A stretch of DNA of 64,000 nt from Palsa-1150 sp036490515. Its GTDB lineage: Bacteria > Myxococcota_A > Polyangia > Polyangiales > Polyangiaceae. The notes beneath the pieces were generated by a model. The model was given only the letters and a program-made list of their open reading frames with translations, did not search any database and was not told the origin of the DNA. The stretch lies in assembly GCA_036490515.1 (NCBI GenBank), contig DASXDU010000005.1, positions 124,001 to 188,000 of the forward strand. Reading direction: 5' to 3'. The position numbers were made by a program, and so were the translations under genes. Shown piece after piece: positions 8,713-17,022 of the stretch; within the stretch, counting starts at the first letter, position 1; the number at the start of each line of letters is the position of its first letter.

Positions 8713-9480
8713 ATGCTCCTCGCGGTCGACGTCGGCAACACGAACATCGTCTACGGCCTCTTCGACGGCGAGAGGCTCGTGCACCAGTTCCGCGTCGAGA
8801 GCGCGCGCGGTCGCACCGCCGACGAGTACGCCGTGCAGCTCACCGCGCTCCTCGCGATGAACCGCGTCGACGCCACCTCCGTCGACGCTGCCATCATCGC
8901 CTGCGTCGTGCCGTCGCTCACCGAGCCGATGACACAGCTCGTGCGCCGCGCGTTCGGCCGGGAGGCGGTCATCGTCGGGCCGGGCATCCGGACGGGCATG
9001 GCGATCCTCATCGAGAACCCGCGCGAGGTGGGCGCCGATCGCATCGCCGACGCCGTCGCCGGTTACGAGATCGCCAAGGGGGGCGTCGTCGTCGTCGACT
9101 TCGGCACCTCCACCAACTTCGACTGCGTGACCCCCAAGGGCGAGTACCTCGGAGGCGTGCTCGCTCCCGGCCTGCAGATCAGTGCCGACGCGCTCTTCAC
9201 CCGCGCCGCCAAGCTGTCGCGCGTCGAGATCGCCAAGCCTCCCAAGGTCGTCGGGCGCAACACCGTGCACGCGATGCAGTCGGGCATCGTCTACGGCTAC
9301 GTCGGCCTGGTCGACGGGCTCGTCGATCGCATCCGCGCCGAGCTCGGGTTCCCCTGCAAGGTGATCGCCACCGGCGGGCTCGCCTCGCTCATCGCGCCTC
9401 TCTCTCGCACCATCGACCAGGTCGACGATCACCTCACGCTCACCGGCCTGCGCATTCTCTACGACCGCAACCGCGGGTGA
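8713..9480 (+). CDS. coaX: Type III pantothenate kinase
   Basis: A 255-residue CoaX, which phosphorylates pantothenate in the first step of coenzyme A synthesis. It starts MLLAVDVGNTNIVYGLFDG, with the acidic P-loop-like phosphate motif. It also has VGPGIRTGM, GADRIADAVAGYE (the conserved catalytic GADR segment), VVDFGTSTNFD and TGGLA, with length and order typical for the ASKHA-fold type III enzyme. The ATG at 8713 lies 12 bp after the GMC stop, and the stop overlaps the next gene's GTG (GTGA at 9477-9480). No birA is adjacent, although coaX often follows birA in other bacteria. Confidence 0.95.
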   Translation: MLLAVDVGNTNIVYGLFDGERLVHQFRVESARGRTADEYAVQLTALLAMNRVDATSVDAAIIACVVPSLTEPMTQLVRRAFGREAVIVGPGIRTGMAILIENPREVGADRIADAVAGYEIAKGGVVVVDFGTSTNFDCVTPKGEYLGGVLAPGLQISADALFTRAAKLSRVEIAKPPKVVGRNTVHAMQSGIVYGYVGLVDGLVDRIRAELGFPCKVIATGGLASLIAPLSRTIDQVDDHLTLTGLRILYDRNRG

Positions 9481-10478
9481 CGTGGACCGTCGTGCGCCGT
9501 TCGGTCGTCGCGTGGTGCGCCCTCGCGCTGCTCGTCGCGGTGGCACTGGGCGTGTCGTACGGGAGCGGCTCCGCCACGGCGCTCGACCTCTTCTCGTCCG
9601 GCACGCGGGCGCACGACATCGTCGTCGGCTACCGCCTGCCGCGCGTTCTCCTCGCCGCCGTCGCCGGCGCGGGGCTCGCCGCCGTCGGCGCCGCGTTCCA
9701 GAGCGTCCTCCGGAACCCGCTGGCGGAGCCCTACATCCTCGGCGTCTCGGGCGGCTCGGCGCTCGGAGCGACGCTTGCCATCGCGACAGGCCTCGAGAGC
9801 GCGAGTCTCCTCGGTGCGGCGACCGTGCCCGCGGTCGCCTTCGCCGGGGGTCTCGGCGCGACCGCCGTCGTCTGGACCCTGGTCCGCGCGGGGCGCGGCG
9901 GGGGCGCGTCGATCCTCCTCGCGGGCGTCGTCGTCAACGCCATCGCGGGGGCCTGCATCACGCTCGTCGAGGCCATCGCCGAGCCGGGGCGCGTCCAGTC
10001 GCTCCTCTTCTGGCTCATGGGCTTCCTCGAGGTTCCCTCGTGGTGGCAGCTGGCCTTCGTGACCGTGTACGTCGCGGTGGGCCTCGCCATCCTCTTCGCG
10101 GACGCCGCTCGCATGAACGTCCTCGCCCTGGGCGACGAGCCCGCGGAGAGCCTCGGCGTCGACGTCCGGGCCCTCGAGCGCCGCACCTTCTTCGCCTGTG
10201 CCGCCGTCGTCGGCGCCATCGTCAGCGTCACGGGCCTCATCGGCTTCGTGGGCCTCGTGGTCCCCCAGGCACTGCGTCGCGTCGTCGGCCCCGATCTCCG
10301 CAGGGTCCTCCCGGCGTCGGCCCTCGGTGGCGCGGCCACGCTGGTCGCGTGCGATCTCCTCGTCCGCGTCCTCGAGCCGTACGTACACACCGCCCTTCCT
10401 GTCGGTGCGCTGACGGCTCTCGCCGGAGGCCCTCTCTTCCTCGTGCTCCTCCGGCGCCGATTTCAGACCGCTTCATGA
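9477..10478 (+). CDS. FecCD/BtuC-type iron or cobalamin ABC transporter permease
   Basis: A 333-residue multi-pass inner-membrane permease of the FecCD family, for siderophore or vitamin B12 import. Signature pieces are YRLPRVLLAAVAGAGLAAVG, FQSVLRNPLAEPYILGVSGG, ILLAGVVVNAI, LGDEPAESLGVDV (the cytoplasmic coupling region) and GFVGLVVPQALRR near the end. The start is a GTG overlapping the coaX stop. The next gene is a response regulator, not an ATPase, and no binding protein or outer-membrane receptor is in the window, so the permease must work with components encoded elsewhere. The substrate (haem, siderophore or B12) cannot be told. Confidence 0.9.
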   Translation: MTWTVVRRSVVAWCALALLVAVALGVSYGSGSATALDLFSSGTRAHDIVVGYRLPRVLLAAVAGAGLAAVGAAFQSVLRNPLAEPYILGVSGGSALGATLAIATGLESASLLGAATVPAVAFAGGLGATAVVWTLVRAGRGGGASILLAGVVVNAIAGACITLVEAIAEPGRVQSLLFWLMGFLEVPSWWQLAFVTVYVAVGLAILFADAARMNVLALGDEPAESLGVDVRALERRTFFACAAVVGAIVSVTGLIGFVGLVVPQALRRVVGPDLRRVLPASALGGAATLVACDLLVRVLEPYVHTALPVGALTALAGGPLFLVLLRRRFQTAS

Positions 10479-10511
10479 GCCGCGGAGAGCGCTTCGGGCT
10501 ACGTTGTATTC

Positions 10512-10928
10512 ATGCAGTCTCACGGGCCGGGGGGCAGTCTCGGCAAGACCATCCTCGTCGTCGAGGACGACCCCGTGAACGGGCTCGTGCTCCTCGACTT
10601 CCTCGAGGCACACGGCTACCGCGTGCTCCTCTCGAAGACGGGCCCCGACGGCGTGGCCGCCTTCGCGAAGGACGCGCCGGACATGGTGCTCGTCGACGTG
10701 CTCCTGCCCCGCAAGAACGGCTTCGAGGTCTGCTTCGACATCAAGCGCACCGACCGGGGCCGCTCGACGCCCGTGCTCCTCATGAGCGCCATCTACAAGG
10801 ACGTGCGCCACGCCGAGGGCTACGCGAAGACGGACCTCGGCGCGCAGGGCTTCCTCGTGAAGCCGTTCGAGCTCACGGAGCTCCTCGGCAAGGTCCAAGC
10901 GCTCATCGGCCCCCCGGCGCGCTCCTAG
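10512..10928 (+). CDS. Single-domain response regulator (receiver only)
   Basis: A 138-residue CheY-like receiver with no output domain. The acidic pocket is E18-D19-D20 (VVEDDP). The phospho-acceptor is Asp62 in MVLVDVLLPRKNG, the Thr/Ser switch lies in LLMSAI and the conserved Lys117 in VKPFE. The first ~12 residues (QSHGPGGSLGK) are a flexible leader. The ATG at 10512 is the start. A histidine kinase gene begins 44 bp after its stop on the same strand, so a cognate pair is likely, with the receiver acting through protein contacts. Phosphorelay partners and output are unknown. Confidence 0.92.
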   Translation: MQSHGPGGSLGKTILVVEDDPVNGLVLLDFLEAHGYRVLLSKTGPDGVAAFAKDAPDMVLVDVLLPRKNGFEVCFDIKRTDRGRSTPVLLMSAIYKDVRHAEGYAKTDLGAQGFLVKPFELTELLGKVQALIGPPARS

Positions 10929-10972
10929 GCGGCTCTCGATCGGGCATCCGCGTGGGGGCGTAGTCTGGGCGC

Positions 10973-12325
10973 ATGCGCGCGCCGGCGTTCATCGCGGAGA
11001 TGGGGGACCCGCGGCACCGGCCGCAGCTCGCGACGAGCGTCAAGACGGGGTACCTCACGGTCTTCGGCTTCCTCGCGCTCGCGCTCCTCGCCGACTGGCT
11101 GCACGTCGTTCCGTTCCAGCGCGCGTTCCTCGTGCCCCTGCTGGTGAAGCTCGCCACGAACACGGCCGCGGGCGTGGCGCTCCGCCTCGATCGCGCCGTC
11201 CTGTCGACGGCGACCGTCAACGTCGCCACCGACATGTTCACGATGACCGCCGTCATCTACTTCACCGGCGGTGAGCTCAGCCCCCTCTTTCCGATCTACC
11301 TCATCGAGATCACCGTCGTGGCGCTCCTCGGCAACGTGGGGCTCACGGTCCTCTGCGCGGTCGGCGCGATCGTCCTCTATGCCGCGATGGCCGTCCTCGT
11401 GCGCGCGGGCGTCCTTCCCGTGACCTCGCCGCCCGTCGTCCTCACCGGGGGCCTCACGGCGACCTACGTCGCCGTGGACCTCGCATACACGGCGTTCGTC
11501 CTCGGCGTTCCGACGTACTATGCGGCCCGCATCCTGCAAGATCGCCGCGGCAAGCAGCGCGCCCTCGAGCACCGGACGCAGCAGCTCGTCGAGGCCGGCC
11601 GGCAGAAGAGCCAGTTCATGGCGAACGTCACCCACGAGCTCCGGACACCCATCCACGGCATGTGCGGCCTGAGTGATCTCATCGAGTCGGGCATCTACGG
11701 CCCGGTGACCGCGAAGCAGAAGGACGCGCAGCAGGCCATCAAGCGGAGCGCACGATCGCTGCTCGCCCTCATCGACGATCTCCTCGAGCTCTCGCGCTCC
11801 GACGCCGGAAAGGTCGATCTCCACGCCGAGGCGGTCGACGTCGCCGAGCTCGTCGCGACCGTCGTCGCCGCCGCGCGCTGGATGGTGGGCACCAAGGCGC
11901 TCTCCGTCGACACGGACGTCGAGGCGGAGATCCCCGCGGCCTACGCCGATCCGCGCGCGCTCAAGCAGGTGCTGCTGAACTTCCTCTCGAACGCCGCGAA
12001 GTTCACGCCGGAGGGCGGGCGCATCGTCGTCTCCGCGCGGCGCGAGGCGAAGGGCGAGGAGGTCCGCATCGCCGTGAAGGATTCGGGGATCGGCATCGCC
12101 CCCGCCGACCACGCGCGCATCTTCGAGGAGTTCCACCAGATCGACGGCTCCGCCGAGCGGCAATACGGCGGCGTCGGCCTCGGCCTCGCCGTCGTCAAGC
12201 GCCTCGGCGACGCGATGGGGGCGCGCATCGCGGTGGAGAGCGAGTCCGGCAAGGGGGCCACGTTCAGCGTGCTCGTTCCGGTGAGCGCCCGAGCGCCCGT
12301 CGATGCCGGCGCGGTGCCGTCGTGA
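10973..12325 (+). CDS. Membrane sensor histidine kinase
   Basis: A 450-residue kinase. Residues about 28-185 form five to six hydrophobic membrane segments without a recognisable periplasmic sensor. A short coiled linker (RALEHRTQQLVEAGRQK) leads to the HisKA domain, with phospho-acceptor His221 in NVTHELRTP. The HATPase_c domain follows: N box LLNFLSNAAKFTPEGG, G1 VKDSGIGIAPAD, and G2 YGGVGLGLAVVKRLG. The stop overlaps the AI-2E transporter's GTG start (GTGA at 12322-12325), suggesting that kinase and transporter are made together. It probably phosphorylates the receiver encoded directly upstream. Confidence 0.92.
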   Translation: MRAPAFIAEMGDPRHRPQLATSVKTGYLTVFGFLALALLADWLHVVPFQRAFLVPLLVKLATNTAAGVALRLDRAVLSTATVNVATDMFTMTAVIYFTGGELSPLFPIYLIEITVVALLGNVGLTVLCAVGAIVLYAAMAVLVRAGVLPVTSPPVVLTGGLTATYVAVDLAYTAFVLGVPTYYAARILQDRRGKQRALEHRTQQLVEAGRQKSQFMANVTHELRTPIHGMCGLSDLIESGIYGPVTAKQKDAQQAIKRSARSLLALIDDLLELSRSDAGKVDLHAEAVDVAELVATVVAAARWMVGTKALSVDTDVEAEIPAAYADPRALKQVLLNFLSNAAKFTPEGGRIVVSARREAKGEEVRIAVKDSGIGIAPADHARIFEEFHQIDGSAERQYGGVGLGLAVVKRLGDAMGARIAVESESGKGATFSVLVPVSARAPVDAGAVPS

Positions 12326-13404
12326 GCGCGTCCCCGCAGCGCAGGGCACTGAGCGCCCTCCTCGTCCTCGGCTTCCTCGCGGCAGCCTGGGTCGCCGCGC
12401 CGCTCTACGCCGGCCTGCTCCTCGGCACCGTGATGGCCTTCACCGCACACCCCCTCTTCGCGTGGCTCACGGCGCGGTTTCACCGGCGGCGGAGCCTCGC
12501 GGCCCTCGTCACGACGGTGCTGGGCGGGACGCTCATGCTCGGCGGCGGCGGCGTCGTGGTCTTCGTCGTCGTTCGCGAGATCACGTCGCTCGCGCGCATC
12601 ATCCAGACGCGTCTCGCCGGGGCCACCTTCGACTCCCTCGTCGGCCACCGTGGCGCCGCCGTCCTCGAGGCCCTCCACGTCGACCAGGCCAAGCTCCTCG
12701 AGCACCTCCAGGCGCAGCTCGGCGCGCTGTCCGGGGAGGCCGCGACGGCCGCGGGGCTCGTGCTCTCGGCCACGACGAGCGCGCTCCTCACGACGCTCAT
12801 CGCCCTCTTCACGATGTACTACGTCATCCTCGAGTGGCCGTCGCTCTCGCTCCGCATGGAGCGCGTCCTGCCGCTCGACCCGGCGCACACGCGCGCCCTC
12901 GTCGCCGAGTTCCGCGAGGTCGCCCGCACCGCCTTCGTCGGCACGATCGCGACGGGCATCGTCCAGGGGATGCTCGCGGGCATCGGGTTCACGATCGTCG
13001 GCGTCCCGCAGGCGGTCACGTGGGGGGTGCTCACGATCATCGCGTCGTTCGTCCCGGTCTTCGGCACGGCGCTCATCTGGGTGCCGGTCGCCGCGTACCT
13101 GTTCCTCGGCGGGCGGCCGGCGGCGGGGATCTTCGTCGTCTTCTGGGGTCTCGGCGTCGTGATGGCCGTCAGCGACTACGTCATCCGCCCGCGCCTCGTC
13201 GGCGGCAAGCGCGAGGGCCACCCGCTGCTCATGCTCGTCGGCCTCCTCGGCGGCATCGAGGTCTTCGGCATCACGGGCCTCATCGTCGGCCCGGTCATCA
13301 TGTCGCTCTTCGTCGCGATCCTCCGCATCTACGAGGAGGGAGCCGAGCCGGTCCGGCCGGCGGGGACGCTTCGAGAGGGGGAAACAGGAAGTTCAGAAAG
13401 GTAA
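12322..13404 (+). CDS. AI-2E family transporter (PF01594-type membrane protein)
   Basis: A 360-residue polytopic membrane protein of the AI-2E/PerM family. Paired N-terminal hydrophobic helices come first (LLVLGFLAAAWVAAPLYAGLL), then a soluble Gln/Leu-rich stretch, and C-terminal helices with the family motifs GIVQGMLAGIGFTIVGVPQA and ALIWVPVAAYLFLGGR. YVIRPRLVGG and GLIVGPVI are also typical. Family members export small molecules or exchange Na+/H+; true AI-2 export is shown only for some. The GTG start overlaps the kinase stop. Notably, the last residues (REGETGSSER) and the TAA stop are encoded by the left arm of a dispersed inverted-repeat element. Confidence 0.88.
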   Translation: MSASPQRRALSALLVLGFLAAAWVAAPLYAGLLLGTVMAFTAHPLFAWLTARFHRRRSLAALVTTVLGGTLMLGGGGVVVFVVVREITSLARIIQTRLAGATFDSLVGHRGAAVLEALHVDQAKLLEHLQAQLGALSGEAATAAGLVLSATTSALLTTLIALFTMYYVILEWPSLSLRMERVLPLDPAHTRALVAEFREVARTAFVGTIATGIVQGMLAGIGFTIVGVPQAVTWGVLTIIASFVPVFGTALIWVPVAAYLFLGGRPAAGIFVVFWGLGVVMAVSDYVIRPRLVGGKREGHPLLMLVGLLGGIEVFGITGLIVGPVIMSLFVAILRIYEEGAEPVRPAGTLREGETGSSER

Positions 13405-13511
13405 GGAAGGAGAGAGGGGTGTTGACCCGGCTCGAGCGCCTTGGAGGCGATCCGATCGGGTGAACACCTCTTTTCCTTCCAGATCCTCCTGATCTTCCTG
13501 TTTCTCCCCTC
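13373..13511. repeat. Inverted-repeat element, copy A (paired arms)
   Basis: Two imperfect inverted arms of about 50 bp, 13373-13423 and 13463-13511, flank a ~40-bp centre. Both arms contain the core GAAACAGGAAG (read outward to inward), followed by TCAG-containing sequence, and end in the palindromic partner GGTGTT/AACACC. The left arm overlaps the 3' end of the AI-2E transporter and holds its TAA stop (13402-13404). The same arm sequence recurs at 14282, 14753/14997, 20648/20810 and 21863. No transposase is present, so this resembles a non-autonomous MITE- or REP-like sequence. Confidence 0.8.
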
Positions 13512-13520
13512 GATCGACCT

Positions 13521-14003
13521 CGCCCGACCGTCGATCGAGGTGAAAGTGTCGACTTTCGAGACGAAAGTGGCGTTGATCTAGGTGAAAGTGTCGTCGATCG
13601 AGACGAAAGTCTCGGTGATCGAGGAGCGCTGCACTTTCTTCGAGGAGAAAGAAACGTTTCGAGCCGAGACCTTCTCTTTCTTCGAGCCGAACGTCTCGAT
13701 CGTCTCGATCGAAGTCACTTCTCGAGAGGAGAAAGTGTCTCTTCCAGAGGAAAGAGAGTCTCTTTCATGGGAGAAAGTGTCTCTCGTCTCGATCGATTGC
13801 ACGTTCGTCGAGATCGCTTGCTCGGTCGTTCGCCAAAAAGAGCATCCGATCGAGGACGCTGTCTCTTTCGGAGCTCGGAACGTACGAGTCGGGTCGATGA
13901 AAGACACTTCTTCGTCGATGAAATGCTCTTTCATCTCGAAGAGACGCACTTTCGTCTCCACGACCTGCTCATTCGTCTCGATCGACTGCACTTTTCCTTC
14001 GAC
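13521..14003. repeat. 21-bp-phased degenerate tandem array, 23 units
   Basis: Counting in steps of exactly 21 from 13521, every unit keeps register to 14003 (23 units, no indels). GAAAG occupies unit positions 1-5 in eight units, and its complement CTTTC sits at positions 9-13 in at least five others. Unit ends are usually TCGAT or TCGAG. The stretch is visibly less GC-rich than its neighbours. Because 21 is a multiple of three, each frame reads as a heptapeptide repeat (for example KVSSIET, KVSVIEE, KVSLPEE), and both strands stay open for over 140 codons. The plus-strand repeat frame is broken by TAG at 13579-13581 and I see no ribosome-binding site, so I do not call a gene. Confidence 0.88.
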
Positions 14004-14281
14004 GGGCGAGCCTTCTGCGCCGGCCCGTTCCACTTCGCCTCGAAACGCAGTTCATCCCGTCGCCCAGAGGGACACGATCATGACGGCCTGCGTACACTGA
14101 CTCGACCATGGGCGTGATTCTCGCCGAGCCGCACGATCCTCCTCGGGAGAGCCAGCCAGCCCGCCACCCCTCTCGAACCGTCGCCATCTGGCCGGCCTTC
14201 TGGATCTGCCTTGCGGCGTGCAGATCTGCGGAGCCCGATCCCTACACGTGCTCGCAAGGGCCATCCGAGGACGGCGGGAAT
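14004..14281. other. Intergenic stretch without a convincing gene
   Basis: Between the 21-bp array and the single repeat arm there is ordinary GC-rich sequence. A 64-codon plus-strand frame from 14108 has a short hydrophobic run, but its last codons fall inside the repeat arm and no ribosome-binding site precedes it, so it is not called. Nothing else is recognised here. Confidence 0.5.
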
Positions 14282-14336
14282 TCGCCCCCTCATCCCTTCT
14301 GATCTTCTGACCTTCCTGTTTCTCCCTCTCCTCTCT
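14282..14336. repeat. Inverted-repeat element, copy B (single arm)
   Basis: One arm of the family, in reverse orientation: CTTCTGATCTTCTGACCTTC followed by CTGTTTCTCCC. No matching partner was found upstream to 14004 or in the downstream gene. It encodes the last ~15 residues and the TGA stop of the minus-strand PPOX gene (tail GEGETGRSEDQKG), which shows that the arm lies inside the reading frame. Confidence 0.8.
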
Positions 14337-14727
14337 CGAGCGAGAGCTCCAGGTACGCCCTCTTGCGGTAGCGCCCCGAGAGCCTCGCGAAGAAGTCCGT
14401 GACGCGCATCTGGAAGCCGTACTTGCGGCGAAGGGCGCCGAGGACCTGCTCGACCTGCGCCGCGTCTTCCACGATGTGGCCCTTGCCCGACAGCCACTCC
14501 CCCCGCACGTTGCCCCGGACGTCGCACGCCGCGACGCGGACGCGCGCGTCGTTGCGGAGGCGCTTCACCTTGAACGAGTCGCCCGCGGTGAAGACCACGA
14601 GCTTCCCGTCGAGCGGCGCCGCCCACACGGGCGTCTTCACGCCCGTACCGTCCTTGCGAAACGTCTCGAGCGAGACGTAGCGCGCATCGCCCAAGGGTGC
14701 CTCACCGGTGGCCATGGGCGCCAGCAT
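14290..14727 (-). CDS. PPOX-class F420-dependent oxidoreductase-like protein (Rv2061 type)
   Basis: A 145-residue split-barrel flavin/deazaflavin-binding protein. The pattern RYVSLETFRKDGTGVKTPVW, then VFTAGDSFKVKRLRND and RVRVAACDVRG, matches the small PPOX family typified by Mycobacterium Rv2061, which uses F420 or FMN. The substrate is unknown. Translation could start at 14727 (MLAPMATG) or at the second ATG at 14715; no clear ribosome-binding site decides. The C-terminal ~12 residues (ETGRSEDQKG) come from a dispersed repeat arm and share sequence with the tails of the glycosyltransferase at 20877 and, in shorter form, the AI-2E protein. The original stop was presumably replaced by the insertion. 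Confidence 0.82.
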   Translation of the reverse strand: MLAPMATGEAPLGDARYVSLETFRKDGTGVKTPVWAAPLDGKLVVFTAGDSFKVKRLRNDARVRVAACDVRGNVRGEWLSGKGHIVEDAAQVEQVLGALRRKYGFQMRVTDFFARLSGRYRKRAYLELSLERGEGETGRSEDQKG

Positions 14728-14752
14728 AGCCCGCGGGGCCGCTTGACCCTCC

Positions 14753-15038
14753 GAGAGTAGGAAACAGGAAGATCAGAAGATCAGAAGGCGGGAGGGGGCG
14801 GGTTCACGCCTGCACGGGGTGGAAGGCAGGCGTGCACTCGTGGGAGAGGAACGAACACGGGAACAGGGAACGGGAATGCGGAGTGTGGAATGGCCGTGCA
14901 CGCCGGATGGGTCTCGCACGGGTACGTCCGTACTTTCGGTCGCGAGACTCGTCCCGAGGTGCACACGAGCCCTCGACCCGGGCAACCGATCGAAAGCCCC
15001 CTCTCGCCTTCTGATCTCCTGACCTTCCTGTTTCCTAT
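14753..15038. repeat. Inverted-repeat element, copy C (paired arms)
   Basis: The left arm at 14753-14790 begins GAGAGTAGGAAACAGGAAG and continues GATCAGAAGATCAGAAGG. The right arm at about 14997-15038 is its inverted, nearly perfect counterpart. The ~205-bp centre holds no recognisable gene. The right arm starts exactly at the TPR gene's stop codon (TAG at 15035-15037 is part of the arm), and the left arm lies 26 bp upstream of the PPOX start. It therefore fills the whole space between two minus-strand genes (14728-15034), which otherwise shows nothing. Confidence 0.82.
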
Positions 15039-16249
15039 TTCTTCGCCACCGCGGCGCCTGCACCCGCCCCTGCGCCGGCGGCCAGCTGTTGCTGCTGCTG
15101 CTGGAGCATCTGCGAGATGGCGCGCGAGCGCTCGATGGCGAACTGCTTGACCTCGCGGACCTGGCTGGTGGCGAGCTTGTTGAGCAGCGCCGTGAGCTTC
15201 TGCATGTCGCGCAGGCCGAAGAGCGCCTCGAAGTAGTTGTGTGCCAGGCGGATGTCGCGCTGCATGAGCGCCTCGTGGGGGGCGAGGAGCTTCACCACCT
15301 CGTCGATCTTGCCGCTCGCGCCGTAGAGCGCCGAGAGGCAGAGGAGCGCGAGCGGATCGGCCGGCGCACGCTCGACCGCCTTCTTCGCGAAGCCGATCGC
15401 CTTCGCGCGACCCGGGTCGTCCTTGGCGGCCGCGGCCTCCTTCGCGTCGCGCGGCATGTCGCCCGCGAAGAAGCCCTGGAGCGCGACGAACGGCGCGGCG
15501 CACTTCGAGTTGACCGGCGCGGACGCCAGCTCCTCGACCTCCTTCACCATCGCCTCTTCGCCGCTCTGCTCCTTGAGCGACGAGGCGAGGTACGCCCACG
15601 CGTCGACCGAGTTGTTGTCGATCTGGATGGCGCGCTCCGTCATCTCGCGCTCGCCCTTGCGGTCGCCCTTCTCCTTCATCACCTTCGCCAGCTGCAGGCT
15701 GGGGAACGGCGAGTCCTTGAGCAGGTTCTGCGCGCCCTTGAGCGTGGCCTCGGCCTTGTCGAGCTTCTTCTGCGCGAGCTGCGCGACGCCGAGACCAAGC
15801 CAGTCCTCGCCGTCGCCGCCGAGCGCGACGATCTTCGCGAGCACCTTCTCGGCCTTCTCGTGCCGGCCGTGCTTGAGGAGCTCCTGCGCGAAGATGCGCC
15901 CGCGGTTCGAGTCCTCCGGGGCGTCGGTCCAGTGCTTCTCGAGCCCGCCGAGCAGGTCCTCGAGGCCGATGGCCAGGGGGCGCCCCTGCTCGTCCTGCAC
16001 CTGGATGGCCGGGCCGTTGAAGCCGAGGAGCTTCCACACCTCGTCCATCTGCAGCGCGACCGGCCCGTCGACGACCTTCTTCTCGAGCGGCGTGCCGTTC
16101 GGGTTGATGGGAAGGAGCACGAGCGCGTTGCCGGGGACGCCGTTGGGAAAGGAGCTGATGGGCGCGAGGATGGCCGCGCCGCCGCGAAGAGAGATGCCCG
16201 CGCCGGACGCCGAAGGAGGCGCGCTGGGCCGTGAAGGCGTGTTGGACAT
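15035..16249 (-). CDS. TPR-repeat protein
   Basis: A 404-residue protein with tetratricopeptide-type helical pairs in its middle: EKAEKVLAKIVALGGDGEDWLGLGVAQLAQKKLDKAEATLKGA and later KAIGFAKKAVERAPADPLALLCLSALYG-like repeats, each given here only in part. The N-terminal ~30 residues are Ser/Pro-rich. A middle segment (PNGTPLEKKVVDGPVALQMDEVWKLLGF) is not assigned. The C-terminus is a polyglutamine run followed by Ala/Gly repeats ending VAKK. There is no signal peptide, so it is probably a cytoplasmic scaffold. The ATG at 16249 was chosen because upstream codons lack TPR character. Function is unknown beyond protein interaction. Confidence 0.8.
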   Translation of the reverse strand: MSNTPSRPSAPPSASGAGISLRGGAAILAPISSFPNGVPGNALVLLPINPNGTPLEKKVVDGPVALQMDEVWKLLGFNGPAIQVQDEQGRPLAIGLEDLLGGLEKHWTDAPEDSNRGRIFAQELLKHGRHEKAEKVLAKIVALGGDGEDWLGLGVAQLAQKKLDKAEATLKGAQNLLKDSPFPSLQLAKVMKEKGDRKGEREMTERAIQIDNNSVDAWAYLASSLKEQSGEEAMVKEVEELASAPVNSKCAAPFVALQGFFAGDMPRDAKEAAAAKDDPGRAKAIGFAKKAVERAPADPLALLCLSALYGASGKIDEVVKLLAPHEALMQRDIRLAHNYFEALFGLRDMQKLTALLNKLATSQVREVKQFAIERSRAISQMLQQQQQQLAAGAGAGAGAAVAKK

Positions 16250-16300
16250 GGGGCTGCGTTCGTAGCACGACGGGCCCTCCGTCGATACTCTGGGGCCGCC

Positions 16301-16948
16301 TTGAAGCCTCGTGCGGTCCTCGTCCGTCGCGCGCTCCCGTGGGCGCTCGTTCTCCTCGCGTTCGCCTGCGTCGCGGCCGCGTGCTCCATCCAGACCATCT
16401 TCCCCTACGGCCTCTCGCCGCTCCCCGGGACGGCCAGCCAGCTCGTGGGGGCGGGGGGCGCCGTCGTGACGACAAACGACGGCACCTCCGTCCTCATCCC
16501 ACCGAACGCCCTCTCGACCGACGTCACGATCACCATCGGCCTCGCCCCCGACGCATCGCCGCTCCAGGGCGCCACGCCCGTGACCGCCGCCCACGTCTTC
16601 GGGCCGCCGGGGCAGACCTTCGCCGTGCCGGTCTGCATCACCCTGGCCTTCGAGCCGGGGCTCCTTCCCGCGGGGACGACCGAGCGGAACGTCGTGCTCT
16701 ATGCCCAGCCGGTCCCGCCGGCAGAGGATGCAGGCGACGCGGGCGACGCGGGCAACGACGAGGCGGACGCCGCGCCCGCCCTGACGGGCTATGTGGCGCT
16801 GCCGACCTTCGCCGCCGACGCATCGCTCGTCACGGGCATGACGCAGCAGTTCTCGACGATCATGGCCGGGTACGGGCCGTACCTCGAGCTCCCGGCCGAT
16901 GCGGGGGAGATCGGTTGCGGAGACGGCGGGATGGATGGCGCCGATTGA
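16301..16948 (+). CDS. Lipoprotein with ZU5-like domain
   Basis: A 215-residue predicted lipoprotein starting at TTG 16301. A basic N-terminus (KPRAVLVRRALPW) is followed by a hydrophobic core ending AFACVAAAC, the lipobox. The segment GGAVVTTNDGTSVLIPPNAL and DVTITIGLAPD resembles a ZU5 domain, a beta-sandwich in surface and adhesion-type proteins. An acidic Ala/Asp/Gly spacer (EDAGDAGDAGNDEADAA) sits at about residues 145-165. Its target is not apparent. It is divergent from the TPR gene (51 bp apart) and upstream of the esterase gene on the same strand. Confidence 0.75.
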   Translation: MKPRAVLVRRALPWALVLLAFACVAAACSIQTIFPYGLSPLPGTASQLVGAGGAVVTTNDGTSVLIPPNALSTDVTITIGLAPDASPLQGATPVTAAHVFGPPGQTFAVPVCITLAFEPGLLPAGTTERNVVLYAQPVPPAEDAGDAGDAGNDEADAAPALTGYVALPTFAADASLVTGMTQQFSTIMAGYGPYLELPADAGEIGCGDGGMDGAD

Positions 16949-17022
16949 GCCGGGTCCCTCGGCCGTCTCCGACCTCAGTTCGGGCTTGGCGCGGCGCGCA
17001 ACAAGGAGCAGGACATGGCGCC

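Noticed and set aside
13521..14003. CRISPR array
   Set aside because: Units are 21 bp with no separate repeat and spacer, motif orientation flips, and no cas gene is present.
13582..14100. 172-codon plus-strand gene of heptapeptides
   Set aside because: The same repeat frame continues upstream through a TAG (13579-13581), there is no ribosome-binding site, and the opposite strand reads equally open because units are near-palindromic.
14108..14302. 64-residue plus-strand frame with a short hydrophobic run
   Set aside because: Its end lies in a repeat arm that is already the 3' end of the convergent PPOX gene, and no ribosome-binding site precedes it.
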